Shown here: positions 1 to 7,872 of the stretch, in pieces | How the letters are laid out: each line of letters begins with the position of its first letter | How positions within the stretch are numbered: position 1 is the stretch's first letter | Source: Alphaproteobacteria bacterium | Lineage (GTDB): Bacteria > Pseudomonadota > Alphaproteobacteria > Rickettsiales > Rickettsiaceae | Assembly (NCBI GenBank): GCA_020630305.1 | Contig: JAHDBQ010000004.1 | Location: 1-13,133 of the forward strand | DNA: 13,133 bases | Reading direction: 5' to 3' | Notes under the pieces: generated by a model | The model's input: the letters and a program-made list of their open reading frames with translations, nothing else | What the model was told of the DNA's origin: nothing | Databases searched by the model: none | Made by a program: the position numbers and the translations under genes

Positions 1-1
1 C

Positions 2-1171
2 AAAGGGCATATCAGAAGAATGTATGGACCATTTGGAGACGTAGTATTTACTATGCAAGATCTGCTTATTCAGCCAAACCCTGGCGAAGTTGATGAGAAA
101 ATTATACTTACGCAAAGCAATCAGGGCAATTCTGCTTCGATTACTAATCATAATGAGATGCCTGATATTGTGGTGATACTTAATGAGTCTGTATTTAATC
201 CAGAAAAATTAGATTATGATTTTGCTGATAAGTTTGATTATAGCTTTTTCAAAGATAATAAATTTACAAAATATAGTGGTATATTAAATGTAAATACTTT
301 TGGAGGCAGTTCATGGATTAGTGAGTATGAGGTTAATACTGGTTTGCCTCATAAATTATTTAATGGCCCTGGATATATGCCATTTATTACTCTTTCTCCG
401 CGCACAAATAATTCCATCATGTCACATCTTAGATCCCTTGGTTATCAAGTAGAAGTGGTGTATCCGGTTGATAAGAATTTTTCTTTAGCTAAGGAAGCTT
501 ACTCGAAGCTTGGAGCTCATAAGATTACGGATGTATATGAATATGGTTTCGAGCCTGATAGCTGGCAAGAAGTGCCAGACACTATGATTGGTGAAATGAT
601 AATAGATGTGCTTGATAAAAATCCTGGCAAGCCAAAATATATATTTGCCTCAACTATGCTTAACCATGGGCCGCATTCATCCTTCTTTCCAGATAATATA
701 GGGTGTAGCAGATCTATGAATGATAAATTATGTTCTAAATTAAATGATTATATCTCAAGGCTTGATAAAATCAGTGTTGATCAAAGCAAATTAATTGAGA
801 AATTAATGAAGAGAAAACGCAAAACTATAATAGTCAATTTTGGTGATCATATGCCATCTTTCGAAGGCTTTTCTAGCCAGTTAAGATTCTCGCGAGATGT
901 TAAAGATTATTTCAAAACATTCTATAACATTCATGCAAATTTCGAAATTAAGGATAATACGAAATATTCATCGCTTGATATTGCATTTATACCAAGTTTA
1001 GTTCTTGATATGGCGAAATTAAATAATAATACATATTATAAGGCTAGTTCTTTTATTAGGTCTAAATGCAATGGTCAACTGAAAGAATGCTCCGAGCAAA
1101 ATCCAGACCTAAAAAATTTAGTGGAAAGCTACAAAAGCATCGTTTCGAAACAACTAGATTTTGATTTATAA
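2..1171 (+). CDS. Sulfatase-fold LtaS/phosphoglycerol-transferase-like enzyme, 5' truncated
   Basis: The reading frame is open to the window edge, so this is the 3' part of a larger gene. The Met at base 20 is probably internal because the membrane helices expected before the catalytic domain are missing. Counting from that Met, the alkaline-phosphatase/sulfatase-fold metal site is visible: PDIVVILNES with E56 as metal ligand, GGSSW with S97 or S98 at the nucleophile position (Thr in Gram-positive LtaS), LNHGPHS with H216/H219 near the phosphate site, and NFGDHMPS with D276-H277 as metal ligands. Enzymes of this family (LtaS, OpgB/MdoB) move phosphoglycerol or related phospho-groups onto envelope polymers outside the inner membrane. 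The polymer here is unknown, and a Gram-negative host makes true lipoteichoic acid unlikely. About 107 residues follow the D-H motif, with two Cys near the end. The family call is firm; the substrate is not. Confidence 0.75.
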   Translation, partial: KGHIRRMYGPFGDVVFTMQDLLIQPNPGEVDEKIILTQSNQGNSASITNHNEMPDIVVILNESVFNPEKLDYDFADKFDYSFFKDNKFTKYSGILNVNTFGGSSWISEYEVNTGLPHKLFNGPGYMPFITLSPRTNNSIMSHLRSLGYQVEVVYPVDKNFSLAKEAYSKLGAHKITDVYEYGFEPDSWQEVPDTMIGEMIIDVLDKNPGKPKYIFASTMLNHGPHSSFFPDNIGCSRSMNDKLCSKLNDYISRLDKISVDQSKLIEKLMKRKRKTIIVNFGDHMPSFEGFSSQLRFSRDVKDYFKTFYNIHANFEIKDNTKYSSLDIAFIPSLVLDMAKLNNNTYYKASSFIRSKCNGQLKECSEQNPDLKNLVESYKSIVSKQLDFDL

Positions 1172-1207
1172 ACAACAAACGCAAGCTCCGAAAATTAATC
1201 ATTTCAC

Positions 1208-1235
1208 TTGACTGGTAAAATTTATTATATATAAT
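1208..1235 (+). promoter_or_regulatory. Predicted sigma70-type promoter of the surface beta-barrel gene
   Basis: A -35 box TTGACT (1208-1213) and a perfect -10 box TATAAT (1230-1235) are separated by 16 bp. This is the closest match to consensus seen in the window. Transcription would start near 1242, giving a leader of about 135 nt before the ATG at 1379. This suits a highly expressed outer membrane protein. It is a sequence prediction only. Confidence 0.7.
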
Positions 1236-1242
1236 GCCAAGA

Positions 1243-1335
1243 ACTTATAATTTGTTATATATAGCAAATTTAAAAGTAACAACAGCAAGATGTTTAGATT
1301 TTTAAAATTTAAAATAAACAAGCAAATAACATCTT
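1243..1335 (+). promoter_or_regulatory. Structured 5' leader of the beta-barrel gene (two potential stem-loops)
   Basis: Almost at the predicted transcript 5' end lies a near-perfect 22-bp dyad (1249-1270). Its arms AATTTG and CAAATT enclose TATATATA, with one T/G pair, and outer bases ACTT (1243-1246) and AAGT (1274-1277) could extend it. A second pair of 8-nt arms, AAGATGTT (1287-1294) and AACATCTT (1328-1335), brackets an AT-rich loop. The gene's AGGAG ribosome-binding site (1364-1368) lies outside both. A 5'-terminal hairpin on a long outer-membrane-protein leader could protect the mRNA, or the dyad could be an operator. Which one is inference. Confidence 0.4.
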
Positions 1336-1378
1336 AGTAGATACAATACTTATTAATATTTTTAGGAGAAAATAAGTT

Positions 1379-2116
1379 ATGAAAAAAACAAAAATTGCAT
1401 TACTAGCAACCACAATAATGTTAGCTTCAAATGCGTATGCAGCAAATGCAACTGACAGACATATTTACATCGGAACAGAACTAGGAATTGCCGAGCCAGT
1501 AGTAAATAAGTTTAAGGTGAAAAGCGGCGATCAAACGGCAAATTTCAAACTTAAACGCTCTTCTATGATTAGTGCGCGTGCTGGATATAGCTTCTACCCT
1601 GGTATGGCAATAGAATTTTCATATACAAGGCAGCCTAAATATCTTTTATCTTACATTTTGCCAGCTCATAGCTTTATGTCATTTGAGGCTGATAAAGCTC
1701 CTGGTAATACAAAAGTTTCTTCAGATATATTTATGTTAAATTTAATATATGAGATGCAAGAGCAAGCTTTCGGTATAAAGCCTTACGCAATTTTTGGCGC
1801 CGGCGTTGCAAAAATGTCAATCAAGCCAACAACAACTAGTGTAATATACAAAGGAAGCGGCTTTCCTGCGCAAGAAGTTTTTAGAATAAAAAAGACAAAC
1901 CAGAACTGTTTTGCATGGCAAGCTGGGCTAGGAATAAGCAAAGATATCACAGAAAACTTCTCTTTAGAGGCGGGAGCGAAATTACAGGTTGTAAATAACA
2001 TAAAGCTAAAATATGATGAAATGGTAGCTCCTAACACTTATGAGTCAAAATCAATTAAAAAGACAATAGGTGTTGGCGAATTTACAATAGGGTTCAAATT
2101 TAAGCTCCCTATTTAA
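1379..2116 (+). CDS. Outer-membrane beta-barrel surface protein
   Basis: A 245-residue protein with a clear Sec signal peptide: basic MKKTK, a hydrophobic core at 6-17, and likely cleavage after AYA (19-21) or ANA (22-24). The mature part alternates hydrophobic and polar residues with Gly/aromatic turns, for example RHIYIGTELG (27-36), ISARAGYSFYPGMAIEFSY (64-82) and KPYAIFGAGVAKM (134-146), and it ends in the strand FTIGFKFK. The size and pattern match small 8-strand barrels of the OMP_b-brl/Surface_Ag_2 type, common as immunodominant surface antigens in Rickettsiales. AGGAG (1364-1368) sits 10 nt before the ATG and fixes the start. The protein is lysine-rich with a single Cys (C177). It ends in Leu-Pro-Ile rather than the usual C-terminal aromatic residue. 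The gene lies directly before a methyltransferase whose relatives modify surface-protein lysines. The exact family is uncertain. Confidence 0.8.
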   Translation: MKKTKIALLATTIMLASNAYAANATDRHIYIGTELGIAEPVVNKFKVKSGDQTANFKLKRSSMISARAGYSFYPGMAIEFSYTRQPKYLLSYILPAHSFMSFEADKAPGNTKVSSDIFMLNLIYEMQEQAFGIKPYAIFGAGVAKMSIKPTTTSVIYKGSGFPAQEVFRIKKTNQNCFAWQAGLGISKDITENFSLEAGAKLQVVNNIKLKYDEMVAPNTYESKSIKKTIGVGEFTIGFKFKLPI

Positions 2117-2140
2117 ACCTTCATAAATTAAGGTGCTGAT

Positions 2141-2181
2141 ATTACTTGAGTAATGATCTTCTTATTTTATGAAGTTATAAT
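2141..2181 (+). promoter_or_regulatory. Palindrome and -10-like box before the methyltransferase operon
   Basis: ATTACT-TG-AGTAAT (2141-2154) is a perfect inverted repeat with 6-bp arms and a 2-bp centre. A perfect -10 hexamer TATAAT follows at 2176-2181, but no good -35 box lies at the right distance. The arrangement could be an activator or repressor site serving a weak promoter. Alternatively, the gene may be co-transcribed with the barrel gene 99 nt upstream. A short ACCTT/AAGGT pair (2117-2134) just after the barrel gene has no T-run, so it is not a convincing terminator. Confidence 0.35.
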
Positions 2182-2215
2182 TTTAACTAAACAAAAAACA
2201 AAAGGAGATCATTTT

Positions 2216-3793
2216 ATGAGTGATAAAAATCAAGAAAATTCATACGATAAAGTACCATATGTAAGTTACCCATTCCCGCAAAGTAGTCCAGAAAAGCTAG
2301 CAACGCTTGCTACTTTGTTTGGAATGGAAACACCAAAAATAGAAAATGCTAAAGTTTTAGAACTTGGCTGCGCAGAAGGCGGTAATCTGATACCGCATGC
2401 ACTACAAAACCCAAAGGGAAAATATGTTGGTGTAGATTTGTCTAAGGGGCAAATTGAATCTGGACAGAAGCATGTTGATGCATTGAAAATAAAAAATATT
2501 GAACTTAAACATTGTTCAATCATGGATATTGACGAGTCATTTGGTAAGTTTGACTATATTATATGCCATGGTGTATTTTCTTGGGTAACTGCCGAGGTAC
2601 AAAATAAAATACTAGAAATCTCCAAGAAAAATCTAACTGAAAATGGCGTAGCTTACATTAGCTATAATACATTACCTGGTTGGAATATGGTAAGAACCAT
2701 CCGTGATATGATGATGTATCACTCCAGAGGTTTTGAAAAAGAAGAGGAGAAAATACAGCAATCACGTGCCCTTCTTTCCTTTGTAAAAGAAAGCTTAGAT
2801 GGTGTTGAAACTCCATATGCTAAGTTCTTAACTCAAGAAGCAAATCTACTAGAAAATCAAGGTGATCATTACCTAAGACATGACCATCTAGAAGATAATA
2901 ATACTCAGCTATATTTCACTGATTTTGCAATTATGGCTGCACAGCATGGTATGCAGTACCTTTCAGATGTTTCTTTGGCTACAATGTATCTTGGTAACAT
3001 GAAGCCATCTGTTGTTGAAAAAATGAAGGATCTTAAAGATATTATCAGAACTGAGCAATATATGGATTTCATCAATAATAGAAGGTTCAGAAGCACTCTT
3101 CTGTGCCACAGCAATGTAAAATTAGACAGAGCTTTAAATAATAACTCCATATTGAAATTTGCAATGACTTTAAACGTTGCTCCAGAAAACCCTGTTGAAA
3201 AAGCAAGCATTGAGTCAGATCAAGAAGAGAAATTCTATTACAGCAATAATAAAGAGAATTATATTGGAGCAAAATCACCGGCTCTTAAAGCCATCTTATT
3301 TACATTTGCAGCCAATAGAGGTTATCCACTAAAGTTTGATACTGTAATTGAAAAAGCTAATAAACTGTTCAAAAAAGATAATAAAGATCAAATTAAAGCT
3401 GAATTACTTGCAAACGCAATGAATTTAGTAATGAAAGGATTCATGGAAATTCATATGAATGAAAAAACAAGAGATAAGATTAATTTAACTAAGCCATCTG
3501 CTAGAAAATTACCTTCTTATCAGGCAAGTAATACGCAGCATTCATGGGTTACTAATCATTCGCATACGCCAGTCAGTATTACTATTGTTGATAAGTTTGC
3601 TTTGCAATATATGGATGGTAAAAGCAGCAAACCTGAGATCATTGATCAATTGATGAAAAACGTAGCTGCGGGAGATATTAAAGTTTCTCAAGGTGAAAAA
3701 GCTGTTGATGACAAAGAGATGATCAAAAAAGAGCTTGGTGCATATTTAGACCAGGCAATTGAAAGATTGGTGGTTCAGGGTGTTTTAGCTTAA
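2216..3793 (+). CDS. Protein lysine methyltransferase homologue (rickettsial PKMT type)
   Basis: A 525-residue class I SAM-dependent methyltransferase. The start at 2216 is chosen because AAGGAG (2202-2207) lies 8 nt upstream; an in-frame ATG at 2153 has no such site. Residues 10-26 carry the family signature YDKVPYVSYPFPQSSPE. SAM motif I is LELGCAEGGN (48-57), the acidic residue after strand 2 is D74 in VGVDLS, and FDYIICHGVFSWV (112-124) is the motif IV region. The methyltransferase regulatory domain follows, with NTLPGW (151-156), LRHDHLEDNN (220-229) and EQYMDFINNRRFRSTLLCH (280-298). A C-terminal helical, winged-helix-like region ends the protein. Length and domain order match Rickettsia PKMT1 and PKMT2, which mono- and trimethylate lysines of the surface protein OmpB. 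The substrate here is not shown; the adjacent lysine-rich barrel protein is an attractive candidate. The stop codon overlaps the start of tilS (TAATG). Confidence 0.85.
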   Translation: MSDKNQENSYDKVPYVSYPFPQSSPEKLATLATLFGMETPKIENAKVLELGCAEGGNLIPHALQNPKGKYVGVDLSKGQIESGQKHVDALKIKNIELKHCSIMDIDESFGKFDYIICHGVFSWVTAEVQNKILEISKKNLTENGVAYISYNTLPGWNMVRTIRDMMMYHSRGFEKEEEKIQQSRALLSFVKESLDGVETPYAKFLTQEANLLENQGDHYLRHDHLEDNNTQLYFTDFAIMAAQHGMQYLSDVSLATMYLGNMKPSVVEKMKDLKDIIRTEQYMDFINNRRFRSTLLCHSNVKLDRALNNNSILKFAMTLNVAPENPVEKASIESDQEEKFYYSNNKENYIGAKSPALKAILFTFAANRGYPLKFDTVIEKANKLFKKDNKDQIKAELLANAMNLVMKGFMEIHMNEKTRDKINLTKPSARKLPSYQASNTQHSWVTNHSHTPVSITIVDKFALQYMDGKSSKPEIIDQLMKNVAAGDIKVSQGEKAVDDKEMIKKELGAYLDQAIERLVVQGVLA

Positions 3794-5085
3794 TGAAACA
3801 ATCTGAATTTAACAATAAAATTCAATCTATTTTAGTTAGGGCGGCTTCTTCGGGAGTCGCTTTAGCTGTTTCTGGAGGAGCTGACTCTACTGCCCTTTTA
3901 CATATGTGCGCTAATTTAGCAAAAGAGATTAATCTTCCATTACATATTTTTACTGTGAATCATAATTTGCGTCAGGAGGCAAAAGATGATGTTTTATTTG
4001 TCAGAGAAATGTGCAGAAATTATGGCACTGAGTTCCATGAATTTTTCTGGGATGGCGCTAGTGCTCAGTCAGGTATCCAAGAAAAAGCCAGAAATGCCCG
4101 CTATGATATGATGAGCTCAAAATGTAAGGAGCTCGGCATAAAATTATTACTGACAGCTCACCATTTAGACGACATGTTAGAGAATTACCTGATGAAAAAA
4201 TCAAGAGGTAGCAACCAATTTGGCCTTAGCTATTCAAGCAGTAGTTTTTATAATAACATTTATATATTCAGGCCATTCCTTGATTATTCCAAACAGGATA
4301 TTTTAAATTATCTAAAGCAACATAATTTATCTTGGAGGGAGGGTGAGTCAAACAAATCAGATTGTTATGAACGCAATAGAATGCGCAAAATAATTGAGGA
4401 TTTTTTGCCTCAAGAAAAAGTAGATCACTTGCAAGAAATGCATGATGCTTGCAAGGCGTCTAAGCAAATAACTCAGCATCTGATTTTTTTACTTGCGGAG
4501 TATACTGAAATTCATAATGAAGGTTTTGCCATTTTTGACTATGAAAAAATAATAAATGAGTCAATTGACATTAAAAATCAGATCTTAAGTCATCTTCTGG
4601 CAATAATTAGCGGGTTGGAGGAAATTCCTCGCTTTAGAAGTGTTATTAAAATAATTAAAGCAATGGATGCAAGAAAACTAGATAAAGTTAGTCTGCATGG
4701 CTGTATAGTGAAATGCGCAAATAACAAGCTTCTAATTTACAAAGAGGTTGCTGCTATATCGCAAGCCTCTATGCAGGTAAATAGCAGCCAAAAATGGGAC
4801 AATAGATTTAATATTCAATTTGATGGATCCGATAAAGAACTAACGATTAGTAATTTATCTAAAGCAGATTATTTAAAAATCAAGGAGCAAATCGACTGTG
4901 ATAATCTTGCTAAAATTAGCTATAATAACCATAAATCAATTTTATTTACTCTACCTGTAATAAAAAGACTTGAAAAAATAGTAGCCATACCCCATATATC
5001 TTATTATGATAGGAAAGAAATTGATGATAACATCAAAATTATTTTTGAACCGAATTTTATTTCGCGCTTTACCCATTTTATATAA
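3793..5085 (+). CDS. tilS: tRNA(Ile)-lysidine synthase TilS
   Basis: A 430-residue N-type PP-loop ATPase. In the cytosol it attaches lysine to C34 of the CAU-anticodon tRNA(Ile), so that the tRNA reads AUA and is charged with Ile. The ATP-binding P-loop is LAVSGGADST (24-33). Further family blocks are TVNHNLRQEA (54-63), QEKARNARYDMM (96-107), TAHHLDDMLEN (121-131) and the RNRMRKIIEDFLP segment. The length is typical of the enzyme with its C-terminal substrate-binding part. The start codon overlaps the preceding stop by one base (TAATG) and has only a weak upstream purine stretch (CAGGG), so translation is probably coupled to the methyltransferase gene. The position just before ftsH is a known order in Rickettsia and other Proteobacteria. 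Confidence 0.95.
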   Translation: MKQSEFNNKIQSILVRAASSGVALAVSGGADSTALLHMCANLAKEINLPLHIFTVNHNLRQEAKDDVLFVREMCRNYGTEFHEFFWDGASAQSGIQEKARNARYDMMSSKCKELGIKLLLTAHHLDDMLENYLMKKSRGSNQFGLSYSSSSFYNNIYIFRPFLDYSKQDILNYLKQHNLSWREGESNKSDCYERNRMRKIIEDFLPQEKVDHLQEMHDACKASKQITQHLIFLLAEYTEIHNEGFAIFDYEKIINESIDIKNQILSHLLAIISGLEEIPRFRSVIKIIKAMDARKLDKVSLHGCIVKCANNKLLIYKEVAAISQASMQVNSSQKWDNRFNIQFDGSDKELTISNLSKADYLKIKEQIDCDNLAKISYNNHKSILFTLPVIKRLEKIVAIPHISYYDRKEIDDNIKIIFEPNFISRFTHFI

Positions 5086-5111
5086 AATATTTTAAAGAAA
5101 GAATTTTAATA

Positions 5112-7034
5112 ATGAAAAATCAGAACAAACAAATTTTTAGCTGGATTTTAATATTCGTGCTCATGATGCTTACATTCAACTTCCTGCAAGGCCCCGGTCG
5201 TTCAAGCGCAGAAGAATTAGCATTTTCTGATTTTTTAATTAAAGTTGACGAAAAACAAGTAAATGAAGTAAAAATCAGCGGAAGAGACATTGAAGGTACG
5301 CTGACTAATGGCGGATCATTTTATACATATGCAACTAGCTATCCTAATCTAATTGACAAGCTAAGCAGTAACGGTGTGCGCTTTGAGGTTGTGCGCCCTG
5401 ATACTAAAATGAACTCTTTATTAAGTATACTTATTGCTTGGTTCCCCATGCTGCTTCTAATCGGCGTATGGGTGTTTTTTATGCGTCAAATGCAAGGAGG
5501 CGGTAAAGGCATGGGCTTTGGTAAATCTAAAGCTAAAATGCTTTCAGAAAATGCTAAGAAAGTTACTTTTGCTGATGTTGCAGGGATTGATGAGGAAAAG
5601 GCTGAGCTCTCTGAACTAGTGGATTTCCTGCGCAACCCAGGTAAATTCCAGAAACTTGGCGGTAATATTCCAAAAGGTTGTTTGCTAGTTGGCCCTCCAG
5701 GAACTGGTAAAACTCTGTTAGCTAGAGCAATTGCTGGCGAAGCTAACGTTCCATTCTTTAGCATCTCTGGATCTGATTTTGTGGAGATGTTCGTTGGTGT
5801 TGGGGCTAGCCGCGTGAGAGACATGTTTGAACAAGGTAAGAAAAATGCCCCATGTCTTATCTTCATTGATGAAATAGATGCAGTTGGTAGAAAGCGTGGT
5901 AACGGTATGGGCGGCGGCCATGATGAGCGAGAGCAAACCTTAAACCAAATGCTGGTTGAAATGGATGGCTTTGAAGCAAATGAAGGCGTGATTATAATTG
6001 CCGCTACTAATAGGCCCGATGTACTAGACGCTGCTCTTCTAAGACCTGGCCGTTTTGACAGGAGAGTTACGATCTCACCTCCAAACCTTAAAGGACGCGA
6101 GGAGATTTTAAAAGTGCATATGAAAAAAGTGAAATTTGCTGAAGATGTTAGCGCAGAATATTTAGCTCGCGGTACATATGGATTCACTGGCGCGCAGCTG
6201 CAAAACTTGGTTAATGAAGCTGCATTATTTGCCGCCAGAAATAACAAAAAGATTGTTGATAATGAGGCTTTCGATCAGGCTAGAGATAAGATCATAATGG
6301 GTTCACCAAAATCTTATGCAATGACGGAGAAAGAGAAGAAGCTAACTGCCTACCATGAGGCTGGGCACGCATTGGTCAGCTTGTATGCGCCTGCGCACAT
6401 ACCGATACATAAGGCAACCATTTTGCCAAGAGGCAGCGCTCTTGGGGCAGTTCATTTCTTACCTAAAAACGATCAAGTTTCAAAAACTTTAGAGCAATAT
6501 GAGTCCGAAATTGCCGTTAGCATGGGTGGCAGAGCAGCAGAGGTGATTATATTTGGCGAAAAGCAAGTAACTTCTGGTGCAGCCGGTGATATTCAGGCAG
6601 CAACAAATATTGCAAGAAGCATAGTTATGCGCGGCGGGCTTAGTAAAAAAGTTGGTAATGTGCAATATAATTATTCAGATAATGATTATGGCTCACCTGG
6701 AGTTTCGCAAAAAACTATGGAGATGATTGACTCGGAAGTTAAAAGATTAATCGATGAAGGGCATGCATATGCAATAAAAACCTTAGAAAAAAATATCGAT
6801 GAGCTACATGTGCTTGCAAAAGGTTTATTAGAACATGAAATTCTGACTGAAAAACAGATAAAGCACTTATTGCTTGGAAATGATGTTAATAGTAAAAAAG
6901 AGGCTGTGTTTCCTATAGGATCTAAACCAGCTAAAAAGAAAACTGTGAAATCGGTTCCTCATAAAGATTCTGGAAGTGACGATACGGAAATTAAAGCTAA
7001 GAGCAAGCCTAAAAAGGATTCTGTAGTCAACTAG
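5112..7034 (+). CDS. ftsH: ATP-dependent zinc metalloprotease FtsH
   Basis: A 640-residue AAA+ protease anchored in the inner membrane. As a hexamer, FtsH degrades misassembled membrane proteins and short-lived cytosolic regulators. The first membrane helix is at about 9-25, the periplasmic FtsH_ext domain at about 30-100 and the second helix at about 102-124. Walker A is GPPGTGKT (194-201), the pore loop MFVG (226-229), Walker B LIFIDEID (249-256) and the second region of homology [20 protein letters not shown] (298-317). The zinc site is HEAGH (415-419: H415, E416, H419), with D493 in [13 protein letters not shown] as third ligand, nearly the E. coli numbering. The C-terminal tail (about 594-640) is rich in Lys, Ser and Pro and probably disordered. 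The gene lies 26 nt after tilS with only a poor ribosome-binding site (AAAGAAAG), consistent with one operon. All catalytic residues are present. Confidence 0.98.
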   Translation: MKNQNKQIFSWILIFVLMMLTFNFLQGPGRSSAEELAFSDFLIKVDEKQVNEVKISGRDIEGTLTNGGSFYTYATSYPNLIDKLSSNGVRFEVVRPDTKMNSLLSILIAWFPMLLLIGVWVFFMRQMQGGGKGMGFGKSKAKMLSENAKKVTFADVAGIDEEKAELSELVDFLRNPGKFQKLGGNIPKGCLLVGPPGTGKTLLARAIAGEANVPFFSISGSDFVEMFVGVGASRVRDMFEQGKKNAPCLIFIDEIDAVGRKRGNGMGGGHDEREQTLNQMLVEMDGFEANEGVIIIAATNRPDVLDAALLRPGRFDRRVTISPPNLKGREEILKVHMKKVKFAEDVSAEYLARGTYGFTGAQLQNLVNEAALFAARNNKKIVDNEAFDQARDKIIMGSPKSYAMTEKEKKLTAYHEAGHALVSLYAPAHIPIHKATILPRGSALGAVHFLPKNDQVSKTLEQYESEIAVSMGGRAAEVIIFGEKQVTSGAAGDIQAATNIARSIVMRGGLSKKVGNVQYNYSDNDYGSPGVSQKTMEMIDSEVKRLIDEGHAYAIKTLEKNIDELHVLAKGLLEHEILTEKQIKHLLLGNDVNSKKEAVFPIGSKPAKKKTVKSVPHKDSGSDDTEIKAKSKPKKDSVVN

Positions 7035-7065
7035 CAAGGAAGCGCCAAAAGAGTAGCCTATTGCC

Positions 7066-7705
7066 ATGAGTAATAAAGAAACTATAGTTTTATTACATGG
7101 CATGATGCGCTCTAAAATTCATATGCGAAGAATGCAGCGTGTTTTGAGTTGCAAAGATATAATGTGGTAAATGAAAGCTATACATCATTGAAATATGATC
7201 TTGAAACTCTAGCTGATTTAATTTGAGATAAAATAAAAACTAGAGTAACCTCCTCCAGCAAAGTACATATTGTAGGCTACTCGATGGGTTATCTGCTCTC
7301 TCGAGTAATCATTAATAAATATACCCACAAAATTTAGGTCGAGTAGTTCTGGTTGGCGTTCCAAATAATGTAAGCGAGGTTGTTGATCTGATGAAAGAAA
7401 ATAAATTCTACAAAAAAATCTTTGAGTCCGCTGGACAGCAATTAATAACTGATCAAAGCAATTTTATCATATTTTGGGTAAAATAGATTATGAGGTAGGC
7501 TGCATTGCTGGAACACTCAATATCTACTTACACGCTTTTTTTTTAGACAAAAAAGTGATGGTAGAGTTAATGTAGAAAGCATAAAACTAAAAAAATGAAG
7601 GATCATATCTCCTTATTTTGTGCACATTTTTATATGCCCTTCAGCAAAAACGTGCATAATATGGCTTTATGTTTCATTCAGACAGAGAATTTTAGCAACA
7701 TATAG
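7066..7705 (+). pseudogene. Alpha/beta-hydrolase (lipase/esterase-like) pseudogene
   Basis: Translating in shifting frames recovers one continuous alpha/beta-hydrolase. It starts at ATG 7066 with ETIVLLHGMM (oxyanion-hole HG), then QRYNVVNESYTS, then KVHIVGYSMG with the nucleophile-elbow GxSxG, then GRVVLVGVPNN, DYEVGCIAGTLNIYL and MKDHISLFCAHFYMPFS, ending at TAG 7703-7705. The reading is broken by a +1 shift in the T-run near 7142-7145, an in-frame TGA at 7224-7226, TAG at 7335-7337 followed by a shift, TAG at 7484-7486, and further shifts near 7552 and 7590. The intact ancestor would be about 210 residues. It begins 31 nt after ftsH and may once have ended that operon. The substrate is unknown. 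This many lesions rule out a functional product and make sequencing error an unlikely sole cause. Confidence 0.88.
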
Positions 7706-7796
7706 CGATTTACTGTAATTTTACACTCCTCTTTGTGTTAAATTTACAACTCGTTTACTCTTCTTTATAAATACCACTTATATTTTTAGCATATTT
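7706..7796. other. AT-rich intergenic spacer with start of an 11-bp tandem repeat
   Basis: No coding signal or RNA gene is seen between the hydrolase pseudogene and the promoter of the next gene. The unit TATTTTTAGCA occurs twice in tandem (7781-7791 and 7792-7802), the second copy running into the predicted -35 box. No T-tailed terminator hairpin was found. Confidence 0.4.
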
Positions 7797-7847
7797 TTAG
7801 CATAATAGATATTAAACTGTTATACTTTAGTTAAGTATATAACTTAA
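7797..7847 (+). promoter_or_regulatory. Promoter with overlapping dyads for the lysine-rich orphan gene
   Basis: A -35-like TTAGCA (7797-7802) and -10 TATACT (7821-7826), 18 bp apart, predict a start near 7832. Two inverted repeats share one arm. TATACTT (7821-7827, containing the -10 box) pairs with AAGTATA (7833-7839), and TTAAGT (7831-7836) pairs with ACTTAA (7842-7847). Their placement over the -10 and start site fits an operator or an mRNA 5' hairpin. A good AAGAGG ribosome-binding site (7859-7864) follows, 8 nt before the ATG. Confidence 0.5.
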
Positions 7848-7872
7848 ATACACAACATAAGAGGTAGTAAGT

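Noticed and set aside
2153..2215. Upstream ATG extending the methyltransferase by 21 residues
   Set aside because: No ribosome-binding site precedes it and the TATAAT box would lie inside it. ATG 2216 has AAGGAG at ideal spacing, and the family signature starts just after it.
1783..3278. Minus-strand open frames opposite the barrel and methyltransferase genes
   Set aside because: They overlap well-supported genes, lack ribosome-binding sites and show no recognisable protein features.
4153..4221. TilS motif reads HHLDDMLEN and RGSNQFGLS rather than HHxDDQxET and RGSGxxGLS
   Set aside because: The residues after the DD pair vary among TilS proteins, and the P-loop and other blocks are intact, so I do not regard this as evidence of lost activity.
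5486..6247. Minus-strand 253-codon open frame inside ftsH
   Set aside because: It is antisense to the strongly conserved AAA+ domain; the open frame follows from ftsH codon use, and the translation is low-complexity Ser/Pro-rich with no known domain.
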